A stretch of DNA of 9,555 nt from an uncultured Sphingomonadales bacterium (GTDB lineage: Bacteria; Pseudomonadota; Alphaproteobacteria; Sphingomonadales; Sphingomonadaceae): contig CAIPWG010000494.1 in the NCBI GenBank assembly GCA_903868655.1, positions 1 to 9,555 of the forward strand, written 5' to 3'. Numbering within the stretch: position 1 is the stretch's first letter; each line of letters starts with the position of its first letter. A model generated the notes under the pieces. The model did no database searches and was not told the origin of the DNA. It saw only the letters and a list, made by a program, of their open reading frames with translations. Shown piece by piece: positions 1 through 6,343 of the stretch. A program made the position numbers and the translations under genes.

Positions 1-806
1 CCGGCTATATCGGCTCTTGCGATCGCGGGACCTGAACACGTGCTTCTTCCCTCGTTCTGTGCGGGATCTTCTGCGTCGCTCGCCGGCGGCGCGCCGCGGG
101 CGCGGGCCGCACGATACAGATTACGATAGGTACCATCGAAAACCGTGTGGCTGTCCGATATCCAGCGCGTGCCCTCGGCCAGGCTGTCACGGCTGATTGC
201 CATGCGCCGCGATCGCAGTTCGCGCTGTGCGGCCGCGTCCTCATCCATCGGCGCCAAATCCAAATCAGGATCTTCCGGAATCACGACAAGCGCCAACATC
301 GGCTCATCCTTGCGAAACACATGCACCACGCCAGGCGGAGGCGCGCGAAAGATGGCAAAAAACACCATCGGCCACCATTCCGAACGGATCAAAGCCGGCA
401 CCGCCAAAGGCGTGGAATAGCTGGGATCGGTGAAATATCGCGGATGTGGTTCGGTACGAATGGCAAAGCCCGCGGGAACCGCCAGATCGAGCGACAACTG
501 ATAAGAATAATAATCTTTGCCAAAGGGACGAAACGGCGGCCACGCTGGCTCTCCCTCTGGGGGTGGGCCCCAATCGGCGTCGAGCTGAACCTCGCCATCA
601 TGACTGGTTACGCGCAATTCAGCGTCAAACGGATAGACCAGTTCGAGTCCGTAACGCGCACTTTCGGAAAACGGCAGGCAATGCCAGGGCTGTTCATGGC
701 TGCCGTCGGCACGGGGCTGCTTGTCCCCTGCCCAGCCTGGCACGGTTACCCGGATCGGGCGCGGCGCTGGCCGGTTGCCGTGGATGCGATACGTGACTTT
801 CGGCAT
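1..806 (-). CDS. Hypothetical protein, DUF6065-like, 3' end beyond window
   Basis: The frame is open for 268 codons from the ATG at 804-806 to the left edge with no stop, so the C-terminus lies outside. Function is unknown. The protein looks soluble, with no signal peptide or membrane helix. Visible blocks are PWHCLPFSES (residues 40-49), a long acidic and proline-rich linker (about 70-96), FAIRTEPHPRYF (114-125), SEWWPMVFFAIFRAPPPG (142-159) and a beta-rich stretch VVHVFRKDEPMLALVVIPED (160-179). An alpha-helical, charged segment follows, then an Ala/Arg/Pro-rich, probably disordered tail from about residue 232. From memory, the order of blocks (a 'CLP' strand, an 'RTEP' turn, then an aromatic motif, a Pro-Gly turn and a basic strand ending in 'P') resembles proteins annotated as DUF6065; I could not check this. 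An AAAGGG ribosome-binding site (813-818) sits 6 bases before the ATG. The frame stays open upstream as well, so a longer start is possible but less likely. Confidence 0.8.
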   Translation of the reverse strand, partial: MPKVTYRIHGNRPAPRPIRVTVPGWAGDKQPRADGSHEQPWHCLPFSESARYGLELVYPFDAELRVTSHDGEVQLDADWGPPPEGEPAWPPFRPFGKDYYSYQLSLDLAVPAGFAIRTEPHPRYFTDPSYSTPLAVPALIRSEWWPMVFFAIFRAPPPGVVHVFRKDEPMLALVVIPEDPDLDLAPMDEDAAAQRELRSRRMAISRDSLAEGTRWISDSHTVFDGTYRNLYRAARARGAPPASDAEDPAQNEGRSTCSGPAIARADIA

Positions 807-892
807 TGACTGCCCTTTGCGTGATCGAGTTTGACCTGGCCGCCATATCTGGTCCAAAGCGCCTGTCGCATCGATGAACCGGGATATAGAGC
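807..892. other. Divergent intergenic region, no clear promoter
   Basis: These 86 bases separate the leftward DUF6065-like gene from the rightward GNAT gene, so promoters for both should lie here or inside the neighbouring coding ends. A TTGACC at 831-836 and a TATAGA at 885-890 are visible, but they are not spaced as a -35/-10 pair. I do not call a promoter. Confidence 0.4.
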
Positions 893-1390
893 TTGACCGA
901 AACGATCATTTTTCGCGCCGCAACTGCCCACGACACAGCGGCAATTGTCGCGCTCAATGATGCCGTTGTTGCTGTAACCAGCCCGATGGATGCTGCGCGT
1001 TTTACCAGTTTGCACGCGCTGAGCTCAGCCTGCATCGTCGTGGAACGCAATCAGGAAGTGTTGGGCTTCGTCTTGGCCATGCGGAACGGCGCTGCCTATG
1101 ACAACGCAAACTTCTCATGGTTTTCCGATCGTCTAAACCGGTTTGTCTATGTCGATCGGATCGTTCTGGGCGATCAAGCCCGCGGTTTGGGCCTCGGCAA
1201 ACGGCTTTACGATCAATTGGCAGAACACGCGCAATGTCACGGCAGCCTGATCATGGCTGCCGAGATCGATCAATACCCCCCAAACGCGGGATCAATGGCA
1301 TTTCACAAGGCCTATGGGTTTATCGAAATTGGCACACGCACCCTCGACAGCGGCAAAATCGTTTCGATGCAGATCAAACCGCTGCCCTGA
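893..1390 (+). CDS. GNAT-family N-acetyltransferase
   Basis: A 165-residue protein with a full GNAT fold: N-terminal strand and helix TIIFRAATAHDTAAIVALND (4-23), central strands, then motif A VYVDRIVLGDQARGLGLGKR (85-104). Its Q-x-x-G-x-G acetyl-CoA pyrophosphate loop is Q95-A-R-G98-L-G100. Motif B follows around 129-143 (PPNAGSMAFHKAYGF). It should transfer an acetyl group from acetyl-CoA to an amine; the substrate is unknown. The YVDRIVL style fits the predicted acetyltransferases of COG3818 (from memory). The start is TTG at 893: a TAG at 887-889 lies in frame just upstream, and the first in-frame ATG is codon 32, which would delete the first strand and helix. The ribosome-binding site is poor (only GAG at 889-891), suggesting weak translation. 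It is divergent from the DUF6065-like gene and its stop abuts that of the next, convergent gene. Confidence 0.88.
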   Translation: MTETIIFRAATAHDTAAIVALNDAVVAVTSPMDAARFTSLHALSSACIVVERNQEVLGFVLAMRNGAAYDNANFSWFSDRLNRFVYVDRIVLGDQARGLGLGKRLYDQLAEHAQCHGSLIMAAEIDQYPPNAGSMAFHKAYGFIEIGTRTLDSGKIVSMQIKPLP

Positions 1391-1696
1391 TCAGGTGCGT
1401 TTGCGAACAAATTCGGCGCGCAGCACGAGCCCTTTGATCCCGTCAAAGCGGCAGTCGATTTCCTGCGCGTCACCGGTCAGCCGGATCGATTTGATTAAGG
1501 TGCCGCGTTTGAGCGTCTGCCCCGCGCCTTTGACATCCAGATCTTTGATCAGTGTTACCTGATCGCCATCGGCGAGCAGATTGCCAACCGCATCGCGCAC
1601 ATCCACGCGCCCTGCCGAAGCAACCCGCTCAGCCAGCGCAGACGCGGCCATCCATTCGCCAGTGTCTTCGTCATAGACGTAGTCGTCTTCAGCCAT
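1391..1696 (-). CDS. PhnA/YjdM-like small protein, C-terminal domain only
   Basis: A 101-residue protein with the C-terminal PhnA (YjdM, 'alkylphosphonate utilization protein') domain. The blocks VRDAVGNLLADGDQVTLIKD (33-52), VKGAGQTLKRGTLIKSIRL (55-73), EIDCRFDGIKGLVLRAEFV (79-97) match the pattern of E. coli YjdM. The N-terminal zinc ribbon of the longer family members is missing; a short acidic segment (AEDDYVYDEDTGEW) replaces it, and the only cysteine is C82. Despite the family name, no role in phosphonate breakdown is established, and no phn genes are nearby. The ATG at 1694-1696 is chosen because CGGAG (1703-1707) lies 6 bases upstream and homology begins shortly after. An upstream ATG at 1808-1810 would add 38 unrelated residues and run through the sdhA terminator. 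A weak promoter (TTGCGT at 1759-1764, then CTATGC after 17 bases) is possible. Confidence 0.85.
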   Translation of the reverse strand: MAEDDYVYDEDTGEWMAASALAERVASAGRVDVRDAVGNLLADGDQVTLIKDLDVKGAGQTLKRGTLIKSIRLTGDAQEIDCRFDGIKGLVLRAEFVRKRT

Positions 1697-1765
1697 GGCA
1701 TGCTCCGGGTGCTGAAAAGCCAGCTTCGCTCTGCCGCATAGGCCCGACGAGGCACAGTACGCAAG

Positions 1766-1796
1766 AAAAAGGGCCGGAGTGTCGCCACCCCGGCCC
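1766..1796 (-). terminator. Rho-independent terminator of sdhCDA
   Basis: Read leftward after the sdhA stop, GGGCCGG (1790-1796 complement) pairs perfectly with CCGGCCC (1771-1777 complement) across a 12-base loop. Five T residues follow directly (complement of AAAAA at 1766-1770). It begins 22 bases past the end of sdhA and lies before the PhnA-like gene, so it should end the sdh transcript here. Confidence 0.85.
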
Positions 1797-1818
1797 GCAT
1801 TCTTGTTCAAAGCACGGA

Positions 1819-3624
1819 TCAGTAAACGCGCGCCTTTGGCTTGATATAGGTCGCATCGTCGGTCAGCGTGTATTCGTGCACCGGACGGTAATCGATCCGG
1901 ACATCGCCACCCTGGCCACCCCAGCCATTAAACCAGGTTGCAGTATGCTTCATCCATGTTGCGTCATCGCGCGCGGGGAAATCTTCGTGCGCATGCGCGC
2001 CACGGCTTTCCTTGCGATTGAACGCGCTGTGCATGGTCACCGCAGCCTGGCTGATCAGATTATCGAGTTCGAGCGTCTCGATCAGATCGGAGTTCCAGAT
2101 GAGCGAACGGTCAGACACGCCAATGTCCTGCATCCGCTCATAGGTTGCGGCGAGCTTCACTTTGCCTTCGGCCATCAGTTCGTCGGTGCGGAACACTGCA
2201 GCGTGCTGGCTCATCGTGCGTTGCATTTCGGTCCGGATCTGCGCGGTTGGCGATCCACCTTTGGCATTGCGGAAATGGTCAAGGCGGGTCAGCGACAGAT
2301 CGGCGCTGTCCTTCGGCAACGACGCATGGCTTGTGCCGGGCTTGATCAGTTCCTTGAGCCGCAAGCCAGTCGCCCGGCCGAATACGACGAGGTCGATTAG
2401 CGAGTTTGAACCCAGACGGTTGGCGCCATGGACCGACACGCAGGCAGCTTCGCCAACAGCAAAGAGCCCGGGAATAATCGTTTCCGGATTGCCATCGGCA
2501 CCGATGGTAACCACTTCCCCGTGATAATTGGTCGGAATGCCACCCATGTTATAGTGCACGGTCGGCACCACGGGCAGCGGTTGACGCGTCAGATCGACAC
2601 CAGCAAAAATTTTGCCAGATTCGGTAATGCCAGGCAGCCGCTCGGCCAATACTTTGGGATCGATGTGATCGAGGTGCAGATAAATGTGGTCCTTGTGCGG
2701 GCCAACACCGCGCCCTTCGCGAATTTCAAGCGCCATTGACCGTGACACGACGTCACGGCTGGCCAGATCCTTGGCCGATGGCGCGTAGCGTTCCATGAAA
2801 CGCTCGCCTTCGGAATTGGTCAGGTAGCCGCCTTCACCGCGCGCACCTTCGGTGATTAGCACGCCTGCGCCATAGATACCGGTCGGGTGAAACTGAACGA
2901 ATTCCATATCCTGCAACGGCAGACCGGCGCGCAGGACCATGCCGCCACCATCACCGGTGCACGTGTGCGCCGAAGTCGCAGTGAAGTAGCTGCGACCATA
3001 GCCGCCGGTGGCCAATACCACCGAGTGCGAACGGAAACGGTGGATTGAACCGTCGTTCATGCACAGCGCGATCACGCCACGGCATTCGCCGTTTTCCATG
3101 ATCAGATCGATTGCGAAGTATTCGATGAAGAAGTCCGCGTCATACTTCAGCGATTGCTGATACAGCGCGTGAAGCATCGCATGACCAGTTCGGTCAGCGG
3201 CGGCGCAAGTTCGTTGCACCGGCGGGCCTTCGCCCATGTTCTGCATGTGGCCGCCAAACGGGCGCTGATAAATCGTGCCATCGGCGTTGCGGCTGAACGG
3301 CACGCCTGCGTGTTCCAGTTCGTACACTGCCGCTGGTGCTTCACGCACCATGTACTCGATCGCGTCCTGATCGCCCAGCCAGTCAGACCCCTTGACGGTG
3401 TCGTACATGTGCCAGGTCCAGTGATCGGGCGTATTGTTGCACAGCGAGGCGGCAATTCCGCCCTGCGCCGCCACCGTGTGCGACCGCGTCGGGAACACTT
3501 TGGTGATGCAGGCGGTACGCAGGCCAGCCTGGGCCGCGCCCATCGTCGCGCGCAGGCCCGAACCGCCCGCGCCGACAACCACCACGTCATAGGTATGGTC
3601 GATAATCTTGTAAGCGGCAGTCAT
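1819..3624 (-). CDS. sdhA: Succinate dehydrogenase flavoprotein subunit
   Basis: A 601-residue catalytic subunit of complex II, which oxidises succinate to fumarate and passes electrons through FAD to the iron-sulfur subunit. Visible features are the FAD dinucleotide loop GAGGSG (18-23) and the SHTVAAQGG motif with H49, the residue that covalently binds FAD in this family. [22 protein letters not shown] starts at 245, with H246 corresponding to E. coli H242. R290 in LASRDVV, H357 in TVHYNMGG and R403 in NRLGSNS match the other substrate-binding residues. Length is normal and the C-terminus ends with the usual basic KPKARVY. The ATG at 3622-3624 lies 3 bases after the sdhD stop. GGGAGG (3635-3640) inside the end of sdhD is a likely, rather distant, ribosome-binding site. 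It is the last gene of the operon before a terminator; sdhB does not follow. Confidence 0.98.
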   Translation of the reverse strand: MTAAYKIIDHTYDVVVVGAGGSGLRATMGAAQAGLRTACITKVFPTRSHTVAAQGGIAASLCNNTPDHWTWHMYDTVKGSDWLGDQDAIEYMVREAPAAVYELEHAGVPFSRNADGTIYQRPFGGHMQNMGEGPPVQRTCAAADRTGHAMLHALYQQSLKYDADFFIEYFAIDLIMENGECRGVIALCMNDGSIHRFRSHSVVLATGGYGRSYFTATSAHTCTGDGGGMVLRAGLPLQDMEFVQFHPTGIYGAGVLITEGARGEGGYLTNSEGERFMERYAPSAKDLASRDVVSRSMALEIREGRGVGPHKDHIYLHLDHIDPKVLAERLPGITESGKIFAGVDLTRQPLPVVPTVHYNMGGIPTNYHGEVVTIGADGNPETIIPGLFAVGEAACVSVHGANRLGSNSLIDLVVFGRATGLRLKELIKPGTSHASLPKDSADLSLTRLDHFRNAKGGSPTAQIRTEMQRTMSQHAAVFRTDELMAEGKVKLAATYERMQDIGVSDRSLIWNSDLIETLELDNLISQAAVTMHSAFNRKESRGAHAHEDFPARDDATWMKHTATWFNGWGGQGGDVRIDYRPVHEYTLTDDATYIKPKARVY

Positions 3625-3627
3625 GGC

Positions 3628-4011
3628 TCAAGCGCCTCCCAAAGCGATGCGGATGACCGAGACGATGCCGTATGCGCCGGCTGCAACCGGCACGAAATTC
3701 ACCAGCACCCAGGCAATGAGCTTGCCCGGTGCATCATGGACATAGTCTTCGAGCATCACCTGCACGCCGAGGCGCGCGTGATAGAACGTATTGATGAAAG
3801 TCAGCACCAGTGCCGTCGCCGGCACGGGCTGAGCAAGCCAGCCATGAACCGATGCAAAATCATAGCCAGGCAGCAGCGCCAGGCTGATCATGATGTACGG
3901 AACCAATACAAGGTTCCCCACAGCCGACAGACGCGAGGCGAGCCAGTGGTGCGTGCCCGAGTGGCTGGAGCCCAGGCCCCGGACGCGACCAATAGATGTA
4001 CCGTTACCCAT
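3628..4011 (-). CDS. sdhD: Succinate dehydrogenase membrane anchor subunit
   Basis: A 127-residue integral membrane protein, the smaller anchor of complex II. With SdhC it binds heme b and ubiquinone and fixes SdhA/SdhB to the inner membrane. Three hydrophobic helices are visible at about residues 28-47, 64-84 and 98-122. In YHARLGVQVMLEDYVHD, H78 corresponds to the heme ligand (E. coli H71) and D89-Y90 to the quinone-site Asp-Tyr pair (E. coli D82-Y83); the 11-residue spacing is the same. The region before helix 1 (GSSHSGTHHWLASRLSAV) is typical of alphaproteobacterial SdhD. The ATG at 4009-4011 is preceded by AAGAGGG (4016-4022). It lies 19 bases after sdhC and 3 bases before sdhA. Confidence 0.96.
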   Translation of the reverse strand: MGNGTSIGRVRGLGSSHSGTHHWLASRLSAVGNLVLVPYIMISLALLPGYDFASVHGWLAQPVPATALVLTFINTFYHARLGVQVMLEDYVHDAPGKLIAWVLVNFVPVAAGAYGIVSVIRIALGGA

Positions 4012-4030
4012 AATACCCTCTTGTAAAGGT

Positions 4031-4459
4031 TCAGCGCGGGATCAGCACAAGCGCCCAGAACAGGGCGGTTGCCACCACGGAAAATACCAGCGTCAGCACC
4101 GACCAGCGTGCATTGGCCTGGAGTTCGTACCCGGCACCGATATCGAGCACCAGATGCCGAACGCCAGTCGCCATATGCTGAAAGAATGCCCAAGTCAGAC
4201 CGATCAGCACCGCTTTGCCCAGGATCGCGGTCACAAACGAAGGCCAGGGGCCGGTACCGGTCCAAACAAACGCGACAAACGTCTGGTAGCTCTGTTCGCC
4301 ACCGGCAATTGCACCGACCCACCACAGCAACAAGCCAAGACCTGCGAAGGCCAGACCGTTGCCGGTGATGCGGTGCAGGATCGAAACCAGCATAGCCGGA
4401 CCCCAGCGCCAAATCTGAAGGTGCGGCGAAATCGGCCGGTTGCTGCGTGCCTGCGCCAT
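4031..4459 (-). CDS. sdhC: Succinate dehydrogenase cytochrome b556 subunit
   Basis: A 142-residue inner-membrane protein and first gene of the sdhCDA operon. The N-terminal motif RPISPHLQIWRW (8-19) is characteristic of the family. SILHRITG (26-33) carries the quinone-site Ser26 and Arg30 (E. coli S27 and R31). In FFQHMATGVRHLVLD, H95 corresponds to the heme b ligand H84 of E. coli. Three membrane helices lie at about 32-52, 76-97 and 118-140. The ATG at 4457-4459 has a strong GAGGAG ribosome-binding site (4465-4470) 5 bases upstream. The heme site needs SdhD, encoded next. Confidence 0.97.
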   Translation of the reverse strand: MAQARSNRPISPHLQIWRWGPAMLVSILHRITGNGLAFAGLGLLLWWVGAIAGGEQSYQTFVAFVWTGTGPWPSFVTAILGKAVLIGLTWAFFQHMATGVRHLVLDIGAGYELQANARWSVLTLVFSVVATALFWALVLIPR

Positions 4460-4645
4460 GAAAACTCCTCAAAAGCCTAAGCGGTGCCGTACCAGACAAG
4501 ATCGGGTGGCAGCACCATGCGCGAGTCGTATTAGTCGAATTGCCACAGCGCGCAACCTGTGCCGCAGTGCACCGTGCAAAGGTATGATTGCCCCCCACCT
4601 GGCGCCATGGTTGCAGCCGCACACCGTCAAGCCTAAGGGCTACGG
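4460..4645. other. Divergent intergenic region between sdhC and SDR gene
   Basis: This 186-base region should hold the promoters of both the leftward sdh operon and the rightward SDR-prmA pair. A candidate sdh promoter is listed separately. On the rightward strand I see an AAGGG ribosome-binding site (4635-4639) for the SDR gene but no convincing -35/-10 pair. I see no small ORF with a good start, no tRNA and no clear riboswitch fold. Confidence 0.6.
4528..4555 (-). promoter_or_regulatory. Candidate promoter of sdhCDA
   Basis: Read leftward, TTGCGC (complement of 4550-4555) is followed after 16 bases by TAATAC (complement of 4528-4533). That is a plausible housekeeping -35/-10 pair, giving a start near 4521 and a leader of about 60 bases before sdhC. 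A 5-base direct repeat AGTCG (4524-4528 and 4533-4537) and one GANTC site (GAGTC, 4523-4527) sit at the -10 element. The assignment is by eye only. Confidence 0.35.
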
Positions 4646-5365
4646 ATGAACGAAAAACGCCCTGTATTCCTTGTAACCGGATCCACCCGTGGCATCGGCG
4701 CCGCGATTGCCCGGCAATTGCGCGCACGCGGCGCCAGCGTCATTGAACACGGCCGAAAACCAGCGGCGGGCGTTATCGCCGCTGATCTCGCCGATCCCGG
4801 TGGTGCGGCGCTCCTGTGGGAAACCGCGCTGGCTCAGGCAGACGGGCGGATTGATGGCCTGATCAACAATGCGGGCCTGTTCGCCGAAAATCCTATCGAT
4901 ACGTCAGACTTCGCGTGGCTTGACGCTTGGGAGGAAACCCTGCGGATCAATCTTACCGCCGCAGCTCAATTGTCGCGCTCGGCCGTGCGCCACTGGCAAG
5001 CGGCATCGCGTGGCGGGCGGATTGTGCATGTCGCCAGCCGCGCGGCGCATCGCGGCGACAGCCCCGATCACTGGCACTACGCCGCGGCAAAAGGCGGCAT
5101 GGTCGCGCTGCACAAGACTTTGGCGCGCGGCTATGCCGATCAGGGCATTCTGAGCTTTGCAATTTCGCCCGGATTTGTTGCGACCGACATGGCCGCCGAC
5201 TATCTCGCCACCAACGATGCTACGGCGCTTTCCGCACAGATCCCGCTGGGCCGCGTTGCCAGCGCCGATGAAATCGCGACGATTGCAACATTCTGCGCGC
5301 TCGACGCACCTGCCAGCATGACCGGCGCGGTCATCGATGCCAATGGAGCCAGCCATGTCCGATGA
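4646..5365 (+). CDS. SDR-family NAD(P)-dependent oxidoreductase
   Basis: A 239-residue classical short-chain dehydrogenase/reductase, expected to be a cytosolic oxidoreductase acting on a hydroxyl or keto group; the substrate is unknown. The nucleotide-binding loop is TGSTRGIG (11-18), followed by NNAG (74-77). The catalytic tetrad is N102, S131 (HVASRAA), Y145 and K149 (WHYAAAKGG). The PGFVATDM motif (175-182) and the C-terminal TGAVIDANGA (226-235) complete the fold. The residues after strand 2 (EHGRKPA) contain an Arg rather than an acidic residue, which would favour NADP(H); this is inference. The ATG at 4646 has AAGGG 6 bases upstream. Its last 11 bases overlap the start of prmA, so the two are probably co-transcribed and translationally coupled. 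No functional link between the two is known to me. Confidence 0.93.
   Translation: MNEKRPVFLVTGSTRGIGAAIARQLRARGASVIEHGRKPAAGVIAADLADPGGAALLWETALAQADGRIDGLINNAGLFAENPIDTSDFAWLDAWEETLRINLTAAAQLSRSAVRHWQAASRGGRIVHVASRAAHRGDSPDHWHYAAAKGGMVALHKTLARGYADQGILSFAISPGFVATDMAADYLATNDATALSAQIPLGRVASADEIATIATFCALDAPASMTGAVIDANGASHVR
5345..5348 (+). promoter_or_regulatory. Ribosome-binding site deciding the prmA start
   Basis: GGAG ends 6 bases before the ATG at 5355. The in-frame ATGs at 5337 and 5343 lie upstream of or at this site and have no better ribosome-binding site, so 5355 is the favoured start. Confidence 0.55.
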
Positions 5366-6326
5366 AGGCGAAGCCTGGAAAGTTACCTTTCTGGGTGATC
5401 GTGAACTGATCCATGCTGCATTGCTGGCGCATGAAGATGCCGACGACTGGGACCCTGACGTGGTTCTTGCCGGCAGCGAAATCGCCGAAGACCGTCCTGA
5501 TGATTGGCAATTGGAAGTTTGGCTGTCGCATAAGCCGGACAAGCACGAACTGGACACGATGCGCGCCCTGTTTGCGGGAACCGCGCCGAAAGCACGGATC
5601 GAGCACCTGCCCCCAACCGACTGGGTCACGCTGAGCCAAGCCGGGATCGAACCGATCCTCGAAGGGCCATTTCACGTTCACACCCCCGACCATCCCCCTC
5701 GGGTGGAGCCGGGTTTGCGCAATTTCCTGATCCCTGCCAGCCTCGCCTTTGGCACCGGCCAACACGCGACGACCGCCGGTTGCCTCGCCATGCTCGCCAC
5801 CATGAAGCAACGCGGTGTGGTCGTGCGCAATCTGGCTGATATCGGCACAGGCACCGGCCTTCTGACATTTGCCGCACTTCACCTTTGGCCACGCGCGCGC
5901 GCGGTCGCGAGCGATATCGATCCGGTATGTGGCCCGGTTGTTGCGGCCAATGCCGATACCAATGGCGTGGCCATGGGTGACGGGTTCGGCCGCATGGCCA
6001 TGGTGATCGGCGCAGGCATGGACCATCCCCTGCTTTGCGCCAGCGCGCCTTATGATCTGCTCATCGCCAATATTCTTGCCGGGCCATTGGTCGAACTTGC
6101 GCCCGAATTTGCAGGCGCAGTTGCACCGGGCGGGCACGTGCTGTTGTCGGGCCTGCTGACTACGCAAGAACCGGCCGTGCGCGCGGCCTATGCGCGTGCC
6201 GGCCTGCGTTTGGCTGCACGCATGACGCGCGGCGACTGGTCGATCCTGTGGCTGCGCCGTCGGCGGTTTGGCGGTGTGCGGAACACGCGCGTGGGTACGC
6301 TGCCGGAATGGTCAAAGCGCTGGTAG
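5355..6326 (+). CDS. prmA: Ribosomal protein L11 methyltransferase
   Basis: A 323-residue class I SAM-dependent methyltransferase of the PrmA family, which methylates ribosomal protein L11 on amino groups. The N-terminal substrate-recognition region (about 1-90) is followed by a linker. The catalytic domain begins with the PrmA signature LIPASLAFGTGQHATTAGCL (125-144). SAM motif I is DIGTGTGLL (162-170), an acidic residue follows in VASDIDP (184-190), and IANILAGPLVELAP (237-250) is the family's post-II motif. The GHVLLSGLL strand (260-268) and the final WSILWLRR (295-302) match the usual end of the family. About 21 further residues, basic at first, follow before the TAG, which is longer than the E. 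coli and Thermus proteins. An alternative start at 5337 would add six residues. It overlaps the SDR gene by 11 bases and converges on the cinA-like gene. Confidence 0.95.
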   Translation: MSDEGEAWKVTFLGDRELIHAALLAHEDADDWDPDVVLAGSEIAEDRPDDWQLEVWLSHKPDKHELDTMRALFAGTAPKARIEHLPPTDWVTLSQAGIEPILEGPFHVHTPDHPPRVEPGLRNFLIPASLAFGTGQHATTAGCLAMLATMKQRGVVVRNLADIGTGTGLLTFAALHLWPRARAVASDIDPVCGPVVAANADTNGVAMGDGFGRMAMVIGAGMDHPLLCASAPYDLLIANILAGPLVELAPEFAGAVAPGGHVLLSGLLTTQEPAVRAAYARAGLRLAARMTRGDWSILWLRRRRFGGVRNTRVGTLPEWSKRW

Positions 6327-6343
6327 TCCGGACCGCTGGACTA
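6324..6343. terminator. Hairpin spanning two convergent stop codons
   Basis: TAGTCC (6324-6329) pairs perfectly with GGACTA (6338-6343) around an 8-base loop. On the rightward transcript the stem can grow by one G-U and one G-C pair. The arms contain the prmA stop and the stop of the leftward cinA-like gene. No T-run follows in either direction, so this is at best a weak or factor-dependent bidirectional terminator. Confidence 0.3.

Noticed and set aside
147..809. 220-codon rightward open frame at the left end
   Set aside because: Arg/His-rich composition without motifs, antisense to the leftward DUF6065-like frame, which has far better protein-like composition and a ribosome-binding site.
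1697..1810. Upstream ATG of the PhnA-like gene at 1810
   Set aside because: It would translate through the sdhA terminator hairpin and add 38 residues unlike the family; the ATG at 1696 has a good ribosome-binding site.
1552..2400. 282-codon rightward frame across the phnA-like/sdhA junction
   Set aside because: It is antisense to sdhA and crosses the sdhA terminator; no motif seen.
3154..4026. 290-codon rightward frame opposite sdhA and sdhD
   Set aside because: Antisense shadow of two well-supported subunit genes.
4904..6167. Two leftward frames of 241 and 278 codons opposite the SDR and prmA genes
   Set aside because: No motifs; antisense to genes with complete catalytic signatures.
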